Shown here piece by piece: positions 38,469 to 48,156 of a stretch of 64,000 nt of DNA (the stretch's first letter is position 1; each line of letters begins with the position of its first letter). The position numbers were made by a program, and so were the translations under genes. The DNA comes from Tipula vernalis (lineage: Eukaryota > Arthropoda > Insecta > Diptera > Tipulidae), in the NCBI GenBank assembly GCA_958295665.1, contig OY282560.1, positions 39,598,590 to 39,662,589 on the forward strand. The letters are read 5' to 3'. The notes under the pieces were generated by a model, which saw only the letters and a program-made list of their open reading frames with translations, was not told the origin of the DNA and made no database searches.

Positions 38469-40035
38469 ATAATGATAAGCAAAAAATTGAACAGCGCACG
38501 AAAGGCAAGTATAATGCACTAATGTATACTATAAAAATGTTAACGTGTTTGAGCACAATATGCACTATCATTGTATACTTAAATTTGTAATTACTGTGCG
38601 CATCCAAATGTATTCATAAATACCGAAAGTTCAACAATCACTGAACTTGTTCGACTGTCATCAGATATAAACAAATTGTCAAAACGGTAAGTAATAACAA
38701 CAATAATTAAATTAAGATTACTAATTTGAACTAATTTTAGGCTATAATAACGTACAACAAAGGTTCCAATTCGTGTTTAAGGTGAAGTGAATATACAGAT
38801 AAGTTAATTGACAAATTGTCCTTTGAGTTAAAACTAATAAGTTTCTTATTCATTTTCAGATTGAAAATTATTCTATTGATCAACGTCAACCGATCCGATT
38901 AGACCATTTGATGTACATTATTAACACGTAAGTAAATATTGAATTTGTCTTTTAATTAAACTATATAATATTCTTGTTTTGTATTGTTTCAGGTAATTTC
39001 AGCTTTGGTCATTAACACCATGGAACGGTTAATCGACACAACATGCATTATTGGAGTGTTGAAAATCCACACTGGCTTCGCCAAGTTGAACATCAACGCC
39101 CTTGGACTGTCAACGTGTGGTGTGGAATAATTGGAAACCAACTCATCGGCCCCCACATTATTGAAGGCAACTTGAATGGTCAAATGTACCGAAACTTTTT
39201 GGAAAATGAACTGCCAATATTACTTGAAAATTTGAACTTAGAAGTGGGACGGAACATGTTGTTTCAACATGATGGTTGTCCTGCACACTATTCGTTGGTA
39301 GCACGTGAGGTACTTGATCGTGATTTCAATGGTCGCTGGATCGGTAGAGCTGGTCCGATAAATTGGCCCGCCAGATCACCAGATCTTACTTCGCCAGATT
39401 TATTTTTGTGGGGCTATCTCAAAGACAAAGTTTACAAACAAGAACCAACAACACGTGAGAACATGATTGAGCGAATCAAAAATGCGTGTGCTGAAATTCA
39501 ACCAAACACACTTCTCAGTTGTGTACAATCATTGGAAATGCGTATTAATAAGTGCATTGAAGTCGCAGGCCATCATTTTGAACACTTATTTTAAGCTAAA
39601 ATTATTTTATTCACCTGCCATTTACATTAATAAATTGTTTTCATGACGAATTTCGAGTATTTCCAATGAAAACGTGATGTTTTTTATTTCAAACGTATTG
39701 CAGAATCGAATGCGTGTGTTCTAAGAAGAAGAAATTGAAAAAATTAAATTTCGTCGATTACAATGCCATCTATCATAAACCGAACAAAATATTTCATTCA
39801 AATCATACGTACTTTTAGTCATAGAATCCGTATCTGCAATAAAAAATATGGCTTCCTATCTTAGTTTAAAAGTTACCCCCGCCCCACCTACAAAGCGGGG
39901 GGTGGGGGACTATTTTTTTGCACTAATGTATTTCCCCCGCGGTATGATTACATTTTGATTATGGACAATTTTTCCGTAGAGTGGCTATTTTTCGCGAGAT
40001 ATTTGATCGTCTCAGTTTAAAAGAAACACCCGGTA
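38469..40035 (+). mobile_element. Tc1/mariner-superfamily transposon nested in BEL/Pao
   Basis: The right end is probably at 40035, where the gag frame of the host element stops matching and a terminal-repeat-like sequence reads taccgggtgtttcttttaaa on the minus strand. The left terminal repeat is not found near 38469, so that end is truncated along with part of the host pol. It holds one transposase remnant and a GC-rich stretch ('ccccgccccacctacaaagc' and onward) near 39878. Confidence 0.7.
38743..39594 (+). pseudogene. DDE transposase (IS630-Tc1-mariner), partial, apparently intron-bearing
   Basis: The open frame 39043-39594 (183 codons) carries VNVWCGIIGNQLIGPHIIEG, the second catalytic Asp in FQHDGCPAHYS, and WPARSPDLTSPDLFLWGYLK with the third, ending at a GHHFEHLF tail. 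The region with the first Asp should lie just upstream; HGTVNRHNMHYW is readable but a stop and disruption lie before it. Upstream, gtaag...ttttag signals occur three times (38690-38739, about 38781-38860 and 38928-38992); the third possible exon (38861-38927) is open (IENYSIDQRQPIRLDHLMYI). Splicing is inferred from consensus sites only. Probably inactive. Confidence 0.8.
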
Positions 40036-40560
40036 TTTTAGACTTTCTTCGTCCGTAATGCTGCTACACCCGTCTGAAAATTCCAAAAACTTTTGCTTTT
40101 CCTCTAAATAATACTTGTCGCGTTCCCGTTGCTCATTTAATTCTCCCATTCTTTCGTCGAGAATTTTCTTCTCCTCATTTGCACGTAATTCCTCCAGTGC
40201 TCGTAGTTCCTCTAAACAGGACAGAACTAACGTCCTTTTTCTCGATATTTTACTATCACGTTTTGATGTTCGTGAATTTTGTGATTTAACCTCTAAATCG
40301 TGTACTGTTGTATTAACACTCCCAACTGTTTTTGACTTCTTGATGCCTGAGTCATGTGATTCACCAACTCTATTCTTTACACAGGCTGGACAGTACCAAT
40401 GTGCCACCTCGTTTATGCTTGATGTAACGCCTACGCAATCAAAATGATGCCATGTTTTACATTCGTCACGTTCAACCATTTTCTCAGTATCCAGTTCTGT
40501 ACATAATGCGCAGCTTTTTGTATCAAAATGTACCGTTGTGGCACGTGGTGAGCATAATTT
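40012..40560 (-). pseudogene. BEL/Pao gag N-terminal part with PHD finger and coiled coil
   Basis: Minus-strand reading: a Cys/His array from CALCTELDTEK through CKTWHHFDC to WYCPAC matches a PHD-type zinc finger known at the N-terminus of some insect BEL/Pao gag proteins. A long acidic/basic heptad region follows (LEELRALEELRANEEKK ... REREDK-like), probably a coiled coil. The frame runs into the nested transposon at 40035 and ends a few codons later (RVFLLN), so the C-terminal capsid part of gag is lost. Confidence 0.85.
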
Positions 40561-40742
40561 TTGCTTTTTTCTCGCCCATAATGAATATATTGTTTTTTAT
40601 TTCACTTAAACACTTTTACTTTAACACAATTAAACTTGTCTTGTATTTACCCCGAAATATGTTTGGTAAAATGCATTTACCCGATTAGACCGATATATTT
40701 TGTAAAATGCGAATGCATTTACCCTTATTATATTTTGTAAAA

Positions 40743-41004
40743 TGTTGCTTTGATACTCAAATCGCCTATGCAACTCGGCTGAGCAACAACACGCGCAACG
40801 AAAAATAAAGTCACACACCGTTTTGTTAATATTCATACACTTCTTGGATACAATTTTATTTATTATGTTTAAATAAACTCCAACTATATTACAAAGTTAA
40901 GTTACAAAAAAAAAAACGGATTACTTCACTAATGAGTTTCGAAGTTCGAATTCGAAACACAAAAAATTTACCACATTAATTCAACTCAGTTTCGAGTCTC
41001 AACA
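40743..41004 (-). repeat. 5' LTR of minus-strand BEL/Pao element
   Basis: 262 bp, tgttgctttg ... gagtctcaaca, partner of 36521-36860. It lacks the pyrimidine-rich insert of the other LTR but has a 35-bp piece near 40851 that the other lacks. On its inner side, a short tandem repeat (attttgtaaaatgcgaatgc type) occupies the place where a primer site is expected; I do not see a clear primer site. Confidence 0.88.
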
Positions 41005-41009
41005 TTGAT
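41005..41009. repeat. Target-site duplication of BEL/Pao element (right), TTGAT
   Basis: Exact copy of 36516-36520 directly after the LTR end (caaca|ttgat). Confidence 0.85.
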
Positions 41010-41420
41010 GAATACTTAAAATACTCACTCTTAGTAGAATTTTAGCATGTTTGTAATACATACATGGTTTATGGAGCTTTATGAGCTTTAATAGTTTAAG
41101 ATAAGCTTTAAATAAACAACGGTTAATTTTAGGTAACACTTCAAATAATTCGGTTTCATATTCCAGCATTTTTTCCAAATAAATAGTTTACTTCAAAATT
41201 TTAAATTAACCAGAATAATACATATGTTGTTGTTGTCAAATTGTTTCAAATGTCAAATACTTGTGATTTTTCGTCTTGAAATTGATTCATAAGCCACGTT
41301 TGGTCAAAACTTATGATAGTTGTAATAAGAACATAGTTTACGGAGCCTTATGAGCTTTTAAAGTTTACTACACGCTGAAAACAAAATCATTATTTTTACT
41401 TTCTTTTACTCTAGTAAAAT
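41010..41420. repeat. Degenerate ~285-bp satellite (right end)
   Basis: Resumes the interrupted monomer: the gctttatgagctttaatag block near 41074, 'acacttcaaataattcggtt' near 41138, the marker tgttgttgttgtcaaattg near 41225 and 'gccttatgagcttttaaag' near 41345. It fades out before the minisatellite. Confidence 0.8.
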
Positions 41421-41516
41421 AAAGTATAGTATTCATGAAAATTTTGGACCTTGAGATTTTTAGAGATTTATTTGTTTTCAGATCCCCTGAGTCCGAAAAA
41501 GTGGGTTTCGAAATGG

Positions 41517-42212
41517 TGTCTGTCTGTCTGTCTGTCAGTCTGTCAGTCTGTCAGTCTGTCAGTCTGTCAGTCTGTCAGTCTGTCAGTCTGTCAGTCTGTC
41601 AGACTGTCAGTCTGTCAGTCTGTCAGTCTGTCAGTCTGTCAGTCTGTCAGTCTGTCAGTCTGTCAGTCTGTCAGTCTGTCAGTCTGTCAGTCTGTCAGTC
41701 TGTCAGTCTGTCAGTCTGTCAGTCTGTCAGTCTGTCAGTCTGTCAGTCTGTCAGTCTGTCAGTCTGTCAGTCTGTCAGTCTGTCAGTCTGTCAGTCTGTC
41801 AGTCTGTCAGTCTGTCAGTCTGTCAGTCTGTCAGTCTGTCAGTCTGTCAGTCTGTCAGTCTGTCAGTCTGTCAGTCTGTCAGTCTGTCAGTCTGTCAGTC
41901 TGTCAGTCTGTCAGTCTGTCAGTCTGTCAGTCTGTCAGTCTGTCAGTCTGTCAGTCTGTCAGTCTGTCAGTCTGTCAGTCTGTCAGTCTGTCAGTCTGTC
42001 AGTCTGTCAGTCTGTCAGTCTGTCAGTCTGTCAGTCTGTCAGTCTGTCAGTCTGTCAGTCTGTCAGTCTGTCAGTCTGTCAGTCTGTCAGTCTGTCAGTC
42101 TGTCAGTCTGTCAGTCTGTCAGTCTGTCAGTCTGTCAGTCTGTCAGTCTGTCAGTCTGTCAGTCTGTCTGTCTGTCAGTCTGTCAGTCTGTCAGTCTGTC
42201 AGTCTGTCTGTG
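41517..42212. repeat. 8-bp minisatellite (CTGTCAGT)n, about 85 copies
   Basis: Nearly perfect array; only one g to a change near 41602 and a few pure (CTGT) units at the edges. It probably arose from a (CTGT)n microsatellite, as the first and last units still show. Open frames across it (SVCQSVSL repeats) are artefacts. Downstream 'cccaaatggtttaataaatc' is ordinary sequence. Confidence 0.97.
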
Positions 42213-42466
42213 TCCTCTCTACAGCCCAAATGGTTTAATAAATCGAACTGAAACTTCAATTTAAGCTTTTTTGATAAATTGGAAGGTCCCAGTGAATTTT
42301 ACTCCAAATCGGCTAACCGGAAGTTGCCACACCCTTGGTACAGAAAATTTGTTTTGCAAATATCTTAAAAAGTATAAGGTTTACAAAAAACAACTGAATA
42401 CAAAATGTTTCCAAAAATTAAAAACAAATAAAAATAAAAAATCAAAAATTAAAAAAAAAGATTTAA

Positions 42467-43259
42467 AAATTTAAAAATTAAAAAAAAAAAATTAAGAAAA
42501 AAATAAAATTTCTCAAAATTCTCTGTTCGTAAAAGAAAGTCGTGTGTTGGCCACACCTCAATTTTAACTAGGTAATTAAGGGACCTATTCCATGTGTTAG
42601 CGATATCTTTATCATCATTGTTGAGTGCGATTTCCAAAAAAATAATTTCGTAGAACTTTTATTAAACGAACGATCCGTATGGATTAGGGTTTTCTAACTA
42701 GGTAATTGAGCTAACTATTCTATGTGCTAGCCAAACCTTTGTCATCATTGTTGGCAATGGCCGATATTGGCCCTTGGGTGTTGAGTGCGATTTCCAAAAA
42801 ATTATTTTTCAGAACTTTTACTAAACGAACGATTCGTATGGATTAGGGTTTTTTAACTAGGTAATTAATTGACCTATTCCATGTGCTAGCGAAATCTTTA
42901 TCATCATTGTTGAGTGTGATTTCCAAAAAATAACTTCGTAGAACTTTTATTAAACGAACGATTCGTATGAATTAGGGTTTTCTAACTAGGTATTTGAGGG
43001 ACCTATTCTATGTGCTAGCGAAACCTTTGTCATCATTGTTGGCAATGGCCGATATTGGCCCTTGGGATTTGAGTGCGATTTCCAAAAAATAATTTTGCAG
43101 AACTTTTACTAAACGAACGATCCGTATGGATTAGGGTACCAATAAAAATAAAAAATAAAAAATTAAAATAAAAATTTAAAAATTTAAAAATTAAAAAAAA
43201 AAATTTAAAAATTCTCTGTTTGTAAAAGAAAGTTGTGTGTTGGCCACACCTCCATTTTT
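42467..43259. repeat. Tandem repeat with alternating 130/159-bp monomers between ~90-bp direct repeats
   Basis: Four monomers starting taactaggta at 42565, 42695, 42854 and 42983 (spacings 130, 159, 129; the last about 154). Long monomers contain an extra ggcaatggccgatattggcc segment. Both sides carry the block 'aaagaaagtcgtgtgttggc' (42534 on the left; one-base variant near 43228 on the right), preceded by A/T-rich linker. No coding potential. Confidence 0.9.
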
Positions 43260-44962
43260 TTTAATTCATTTAAATGAGCAATTCCTTTTTTATATTATCT
43301 TTTATAAAATTTAATCAAATTAGAAGCTTAAGGATGTCCCTGGAATAAATTGTCTTGCAATTATTTTTACGATATTTAAAAAAACTTTAACTGTTTAATT
43401 TAACCATTAACCCGCATTAAGTTTAACGAAAAGAATAAATGAAATTTTAATACCATTCGATGTTGAGCTTTCTATATTACAAAATTTGCCACCTAACTAT
43501 ATTACCCTTAAGCAATTTGTTTCCAAATTGAAAGTAAAAATATATAAAGCAGAATAACTAAAGCTACTATTTTATGTAAGTAGATTTAATCGTATTTTGA
43601 CCTAAAAGATGAATTTTATTAACAATCCGATGCTGTGCTATACTCTAATGTCTGCATTACAAACGAAATAAGAACCTTTTTTTGCACATATAATAAATTT
43701 TGAGCTTTCAGATGTTTATCAAACAAATATCGATCTAAAGAGGAACTAAATATTTATTATATTACCCTTGTTTATTGTTTTCGTCCCATCGCATTAGCTT
43801 TTATTGTCATTTCATTCACAACTTAATGGATTTTCCTGGCTTTTGAAATATATTTGTAGTCATCAAAATTAGTTGTTCAGTACATGAATTTAAATGGTAC
43901 AATTAGAGTAAAAGTTATGCGTTTTACGATCCTAATAATATTGTCTGTATATAAATAGTTGAACCGAAATCTTACAATCAAGGTAATTGTATATAGTAGT
44001 TGTCTGTTAAAAGTTGGAAATATTTTCAGTTATACAAACCTTTTATCCAATATTAAATTTGTTTTCTCTATAAAAATTTTTATTGATCATTTAAGTTTAT
44101 ATTCGTTTAAAAAAATGTTATTACAAGATTGAACAAATATTTTTTTTTTGTTTCGTTTCGTTTATTTAAAGTGATTTTCGAAAGGGTGGTAAGCAATCTG
44201 CTTTGAATCTACCTACAAACAATTGCACTTAAACCACAATAAACTTGGATAGTATAAAATTTAATTATTCAGTTTTGAAAACAAAAATGTTTTTTTTTTA
44301 TAACTTTGGAAGCGTTCCCAATGCAACAGGGTAATATCATTTTAAAAAAGTTTTAATTATTTTGTTGTATTTTTGAATTGAAAATGTAAATTTTATTTTA
44401 AAAGAAGTCATTAGTGTAACCTTAATTATTTTTTTTTTTTTTTTGATTGAAGAAAATTCTTTCAGATTTCCCAACCAGCAGGTTACTGAACAATTTAACC
44501 TAACCGAGCTGATCAGTAACCAAAAATATTATGCTTGTAACTAAGGTCGGAACTAAACCCAATAATTTTTACTTCAATAAATTTGTAATTCCATGTGAAT
44601 CAGCCTTAAAATTATAAGCTTTAACAATATGTCAAAAAAACAAAAGAAACCAAAATGTTAATTTCAAAGCGGTGTGTCAAAAAACCAATGAATTTGGGAA
44701 ATTTTAGGAAATTGAACTAAAATTGAAATTGGGAAAGTTTAGAAGATTAAAACTAATACAAGGTTTCTTGTATTAAATGTAGATATTTAACGTATTCTAA
44801 AATTTGATAATAGGAACTTTTAATTAAACTAAATAAATTGGAAATTGCGAAGGTAAGTTTAAAATTCTGAATTAAGCAGAGAATTTTATGTAAGTCGGGT
44901 GCTTGGATTCGGTTTCAAAATCATTTTAACTGAGTATAGAATACAACAACGGATCAATTTTT
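43260..44962. other. AT-rich DNA, nothing recognised
   Basis: No gene or array visible. Homopolymer T tracts near 44139 and 44429. Confidence 0.55.
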
Positions 44963-45052
44963 TGTTGAAATAAGTTATATGTACATTTTGAATTATTTGT
45001 TGACAGTCCAGAAGCGATTGAGGTGAAGTAGGCGTTTTGTTTTTGCATTTTT
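44963..45052 (+). repeat. Copia element 5' LTR remnant
   Basis: First 90 bp of the LTR (tgttgaaataagttatatg...), matching 47971-48060 with three differences I can see. The rest of the LTR, the primer site and the gag N-terminus are deleted; gag C-terminal codons start within about 50 bp. Confidence 0.88.
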
Positions 45053-45094
45053 TGCATTATAAGCAGTTTACCACGCAGTTACGGTAGTTTAATT

Positions 45095-47940
45095 GTTGCA
45101 CTAGAGGCACGACCAGAGGCAGACGTCACATTGTCGTTGGTTCAATCGAAATTAATTACTGAGTATCAACGTCGAAAAGAGGTGGACGCAACGGCATTAA
45201 AAACTACGGCGAAATTTAAAGACAATATTAAGTGTTTCTTTTGCAAACGATCTGGCCATGTAAAAAGTGAATGCGGTAAATATAAATCGTGGAAAAAGAA
45301 ACACACAATAAAGGAAAGTGCATCGATTAGTGACAAAATAAATAAAGTTGAAGAAAATGACAATTTTTTATTTGTGGTTTCATCGAAAAAAAAATTGTGA
45401 TGGATGGATTCTCGATTTGGGTGCTACGAAACATATTTCGAGCAACAAAGGTTTTTTCGTTTCACTAGATCAAGCGGAATGCAAGAGTTTAAACGTCGCA
45501 AACGGTGAAAGCGTAGATGTCTAGGGAAAAGGCGTATGTCGCATCGAAATTTGTTGTCGGTGAAAAAGTTGCTGGAAAAGGGGGCTATGCAGTGAATTTC
45601 ATTCCGAATTCTGAAACGTGTGAAATTAAATTCGGAGAGAAACAAGTGGCAGTAGCAGACGCTCAATCGAATTTGTTTAAATTGCGTCAGCCGAACAAAG
45701 TGTATGCGGTACGCGAACATAAAGAAAATTGCATTCATCACTGGCATCGCATTTTTGGCCATCGCGATCCAGATGCAATCAAGCAAATGTATTCGAAGGG
45801 ATTAGTTAACGGCAGGCAAATTGTCGATAGGTTAAATGCGAAGTGTGTCTCAAGGGAAAAACAACACGTTTGCCGTTTCCAAAGCAATCATTTACAAAAT
45901 CTACAGGTCCACTTGATCTTATACATACTGACGTATGCGGACCAATGCAAACAGTTTCTCCGAGCGGTAAGCGATACGTACTCATATTCATAGATGATTA
46001 TTCGCGCTATACGGTGATTTATTTGCTAAAAAATAAATCAGAAGTCGACGAGAAAATAAAGGAGTAAGTAGCATTGGTAAAAAAAAAAATTCTCTACGAA
46101 ACCATAAGTTATACGGTCCGACACCATACACGCCACAGCAGAATGGTGTTGCTGAGAGAAAAAATCGTACGATCATCGAAATGGCACGTTGTATGCTGTT
46201 GGACGCAAATTTACCGAAAACATTTTGGGCAGAAGCAGTAAATACGGCAAATTAGCTATGTTTAAAACCGTTTGCCATGCAGAGCGATCGAAAAGACACC
46301 ATATGAGGCGTGGAATCAGCGGAAACCAGGTATTAAACATTTTTCAATTTTTGGTGCTAAATGTTTTGTTCATGAGACAATTCATGAGACATCAGTGCAT
46401 CGCATTTCACAGCGTGTAAAAAAGGGTGTGCCACCACGACGATTGATCGACGAAATCGAAATGGTTTATAAAGTCGTCGAGCCGAAAAGTCTATCGGAGG
46501 CTTTGTCGAATCTATGAAATAGATTCATTAAAGAAATATGAATCATGGCAATTGTGCGAATTACCAAAGGACAGAAAAGCGATAGGCTGCAAATGGGTTT
46601 ATAAAGTAAAAACTGATGCGGTAGGAAAAACTGATCGACACAAGGCGCGTTTAGTCGCACAGGGCTTCTCAAAAAACTATGGAACTGATTATGATCAAGT
46701 GTTTGCTCCTGTTGCTCGACACACAACATTCAGAACGCTTTTATCGATTGCATCGAAAGAAAAACTCATTGTGCGACATATTGATGCCAAAACGGCGTTT
46801 TTAAATGAGAAATTGAATGAAACGATCTACATGAAACAGCCGCCGGGATTTGAGGAGAATAGTGAACTCGTTTGTTTGTTGAAAAAAGGTCTATACAGTC
46901 TAAAACAAGCGACGAAATAATGGAATGACGCTATTCATACAGTATTGATCGATGCGGTTTTTCATCAAAGCAAAGCAGATCAATGCTTGTACTCACTAAA
47001 AAAAACGGCGAATGGTCATTTTTTCTGATTTATGTCGACGATATGATTGTGGCAGCGAAATCAATAAAAACAGGTAACGAAATAAAGGAAATCATCGCAT
47101 CAAAATTTGAATTGCAAGATCTGGGTGAAATTAAATTTTACCTCGGAATAGAAATCATCAAGGACGCAAAAAACATTTATCATTTGTGTCAATCAAAATA
47201 CATTCAAAAGGTTGCTGCGGATTTCGGCCTCAGTGATGCGATAGTTTCAAACGTTCCTATGAATGTGAACTATACGATAAATCCGATGCGGATGATAGTT
47301 TTTTGCTGACGAACACAGATTACCAGAAACTCGTTGGGTGTTTGCTTTACATATCCGTGAATACACGACCGGATATTTCGGCGGGTGTATCAATATTAGC
47401 GCAAAGAGTGCGTGTTTCAACAACCACGTCAACGAGATTGGAACAAGTTGAAACGGATATTGAAATATCTAAAGGGCACTGCGAATATAAAATTGGCATT
47501 AGGCAGTGATGACAATTTGGACAAATTTTTCTACGGATATGCTGACGCCAATTGGGCCAAAAATAAAAAGAACTCGAAAATCAAACACTGGTTATATTTT
47601 TGTTGTTAATGGTGGCATCGTAAGTTGGGCATGTCGAAAGCAGAATTGCGTGGCATTGTCATCTACAGAAGCAGGAGGTTGCTGAACGATTTGCAACAGC
47701 CGGTTCAAACAGCGACAACAATCTACGAAGACAACCAAAGCTGTTTGAAGCTAATAGAAGAGGAACGATTGTCAAATCGAACAAAACATGTGGATCGCAT
47801 CAGTTTGTTAAAGATTACGTGCAACGAACATTCGTATCATGCGTATATTGCCGTTCAGTAGATATGTTGGCTGATTTACTAACAAAACCATTGCCGGCAA
47901 AGCGGCATATCATGCTACGCGAGCGATGCGGATTAAATTA
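45095..47940 (+). pseudogene. Copia gag-pol polyprotein, broken
   Basis: Order typical of copia: gag C-terminus with zinc knuckle (CFFCKRSGHVKSEC near 45230), protease (WILDLGATKHIS near 45410; the usual DSGA triad reads DLGA, so the active site is altered), integrase (HHWHRIFGHRDPDAIKQM; LIHTDVCGPM and FIDDYSRY with the two Asp; [12 protein letters not shown] with the Glu near 46138), RT (GCKWVYKVKTD near 46585; DQVFAPVARHTTFRTLLS; HIDAKTAFLN; YVDDMIVAA near 47031) and RNase H (YEDNQSCLKLIEEERLS and NRTKHVDRI near 47730-47800). The sequence between integrase Asp2 and Glu is shortened. Stops and shifts occur about every 300 bp. Confidence 0.93.
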
Positions 47941-47960
47941 AATTATACAAATAATTAAAT

Positions 47961-47970
47961 TGAGGAGGAG
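47961..47970 (+). promoter_or_regulatory. Polypurine tract of copia element
   Basis: tgaggaggag immediately before the 3' LTR start (tgttgaaata): the plus-strand priming site expected at this position. Confidence 0.8.
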
Positions 47971-48156
47971 TGTTGAAATAAGTTATATGGACATTTTGAA
48001 TTATTTGTTGACAGTCCAGAATCGATTGAGGTGAAGTAGACGTTTTGTTTTTGCATTTTCCTTTTTTCTTTCTCTTGTTTTTATGTATTGGAGTTTAGTC
48101 TTTTTGTAAATATTAAAGTACATAAATGGTCTCTCGCAAGACAAAAGTTTGCTTCA
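47971..48156 (+). repeat. Copia element 3' LTR
   Basis: Starts tgttgaaataag after the polypurine tract; first 90 bp shared with the 5' remnant. The right end is tentative (gcttca at 48151-48156). Confidence 0.75.

Larger units (their letters stand above)
36521..41004 (-). mobile_element. BEL/Pao LTR retrotransposon with internal deletion and nested transposon
   Basis: Complete insertion by its borders: two LTRs, TTGAT duplications and the expected 5' to 3' order on the minus strand (gag, then RNase H and integrase). Protease and most of RT are missing, replaced by a Tc1/mariner-superfamily insertion whose left end is also lost. It is inserted in a ~285-bp satellite monomer. Confidence 0.9.
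44963..48156 (+). mobile_element. Ty1/copia LTR retrotransposon, decayed
   Basis: LTR remnant, gag-pol in copia order (integrase before RT), polypurine tract and 3' LTR. The right end at 48156 is inferred from a TCA end and a weak ttttt/tttta flank match, so it is uncertain by tens of bases. Confidence 0.85.

Noticed and set aside
41435..42251. Two 266-267-codon frames of SVCQSVSL repeats
   Set aside because: Created by the 8-bp minisatellite, which has no stop in these frames; no gene context.
43260..44962. tRNA or small RNA genes in the unassigned AT-rich stretches
   Set aside because: I looked for B-box-like ggttcgaatcc and similar signals in unassigned stretches and found none convincing.
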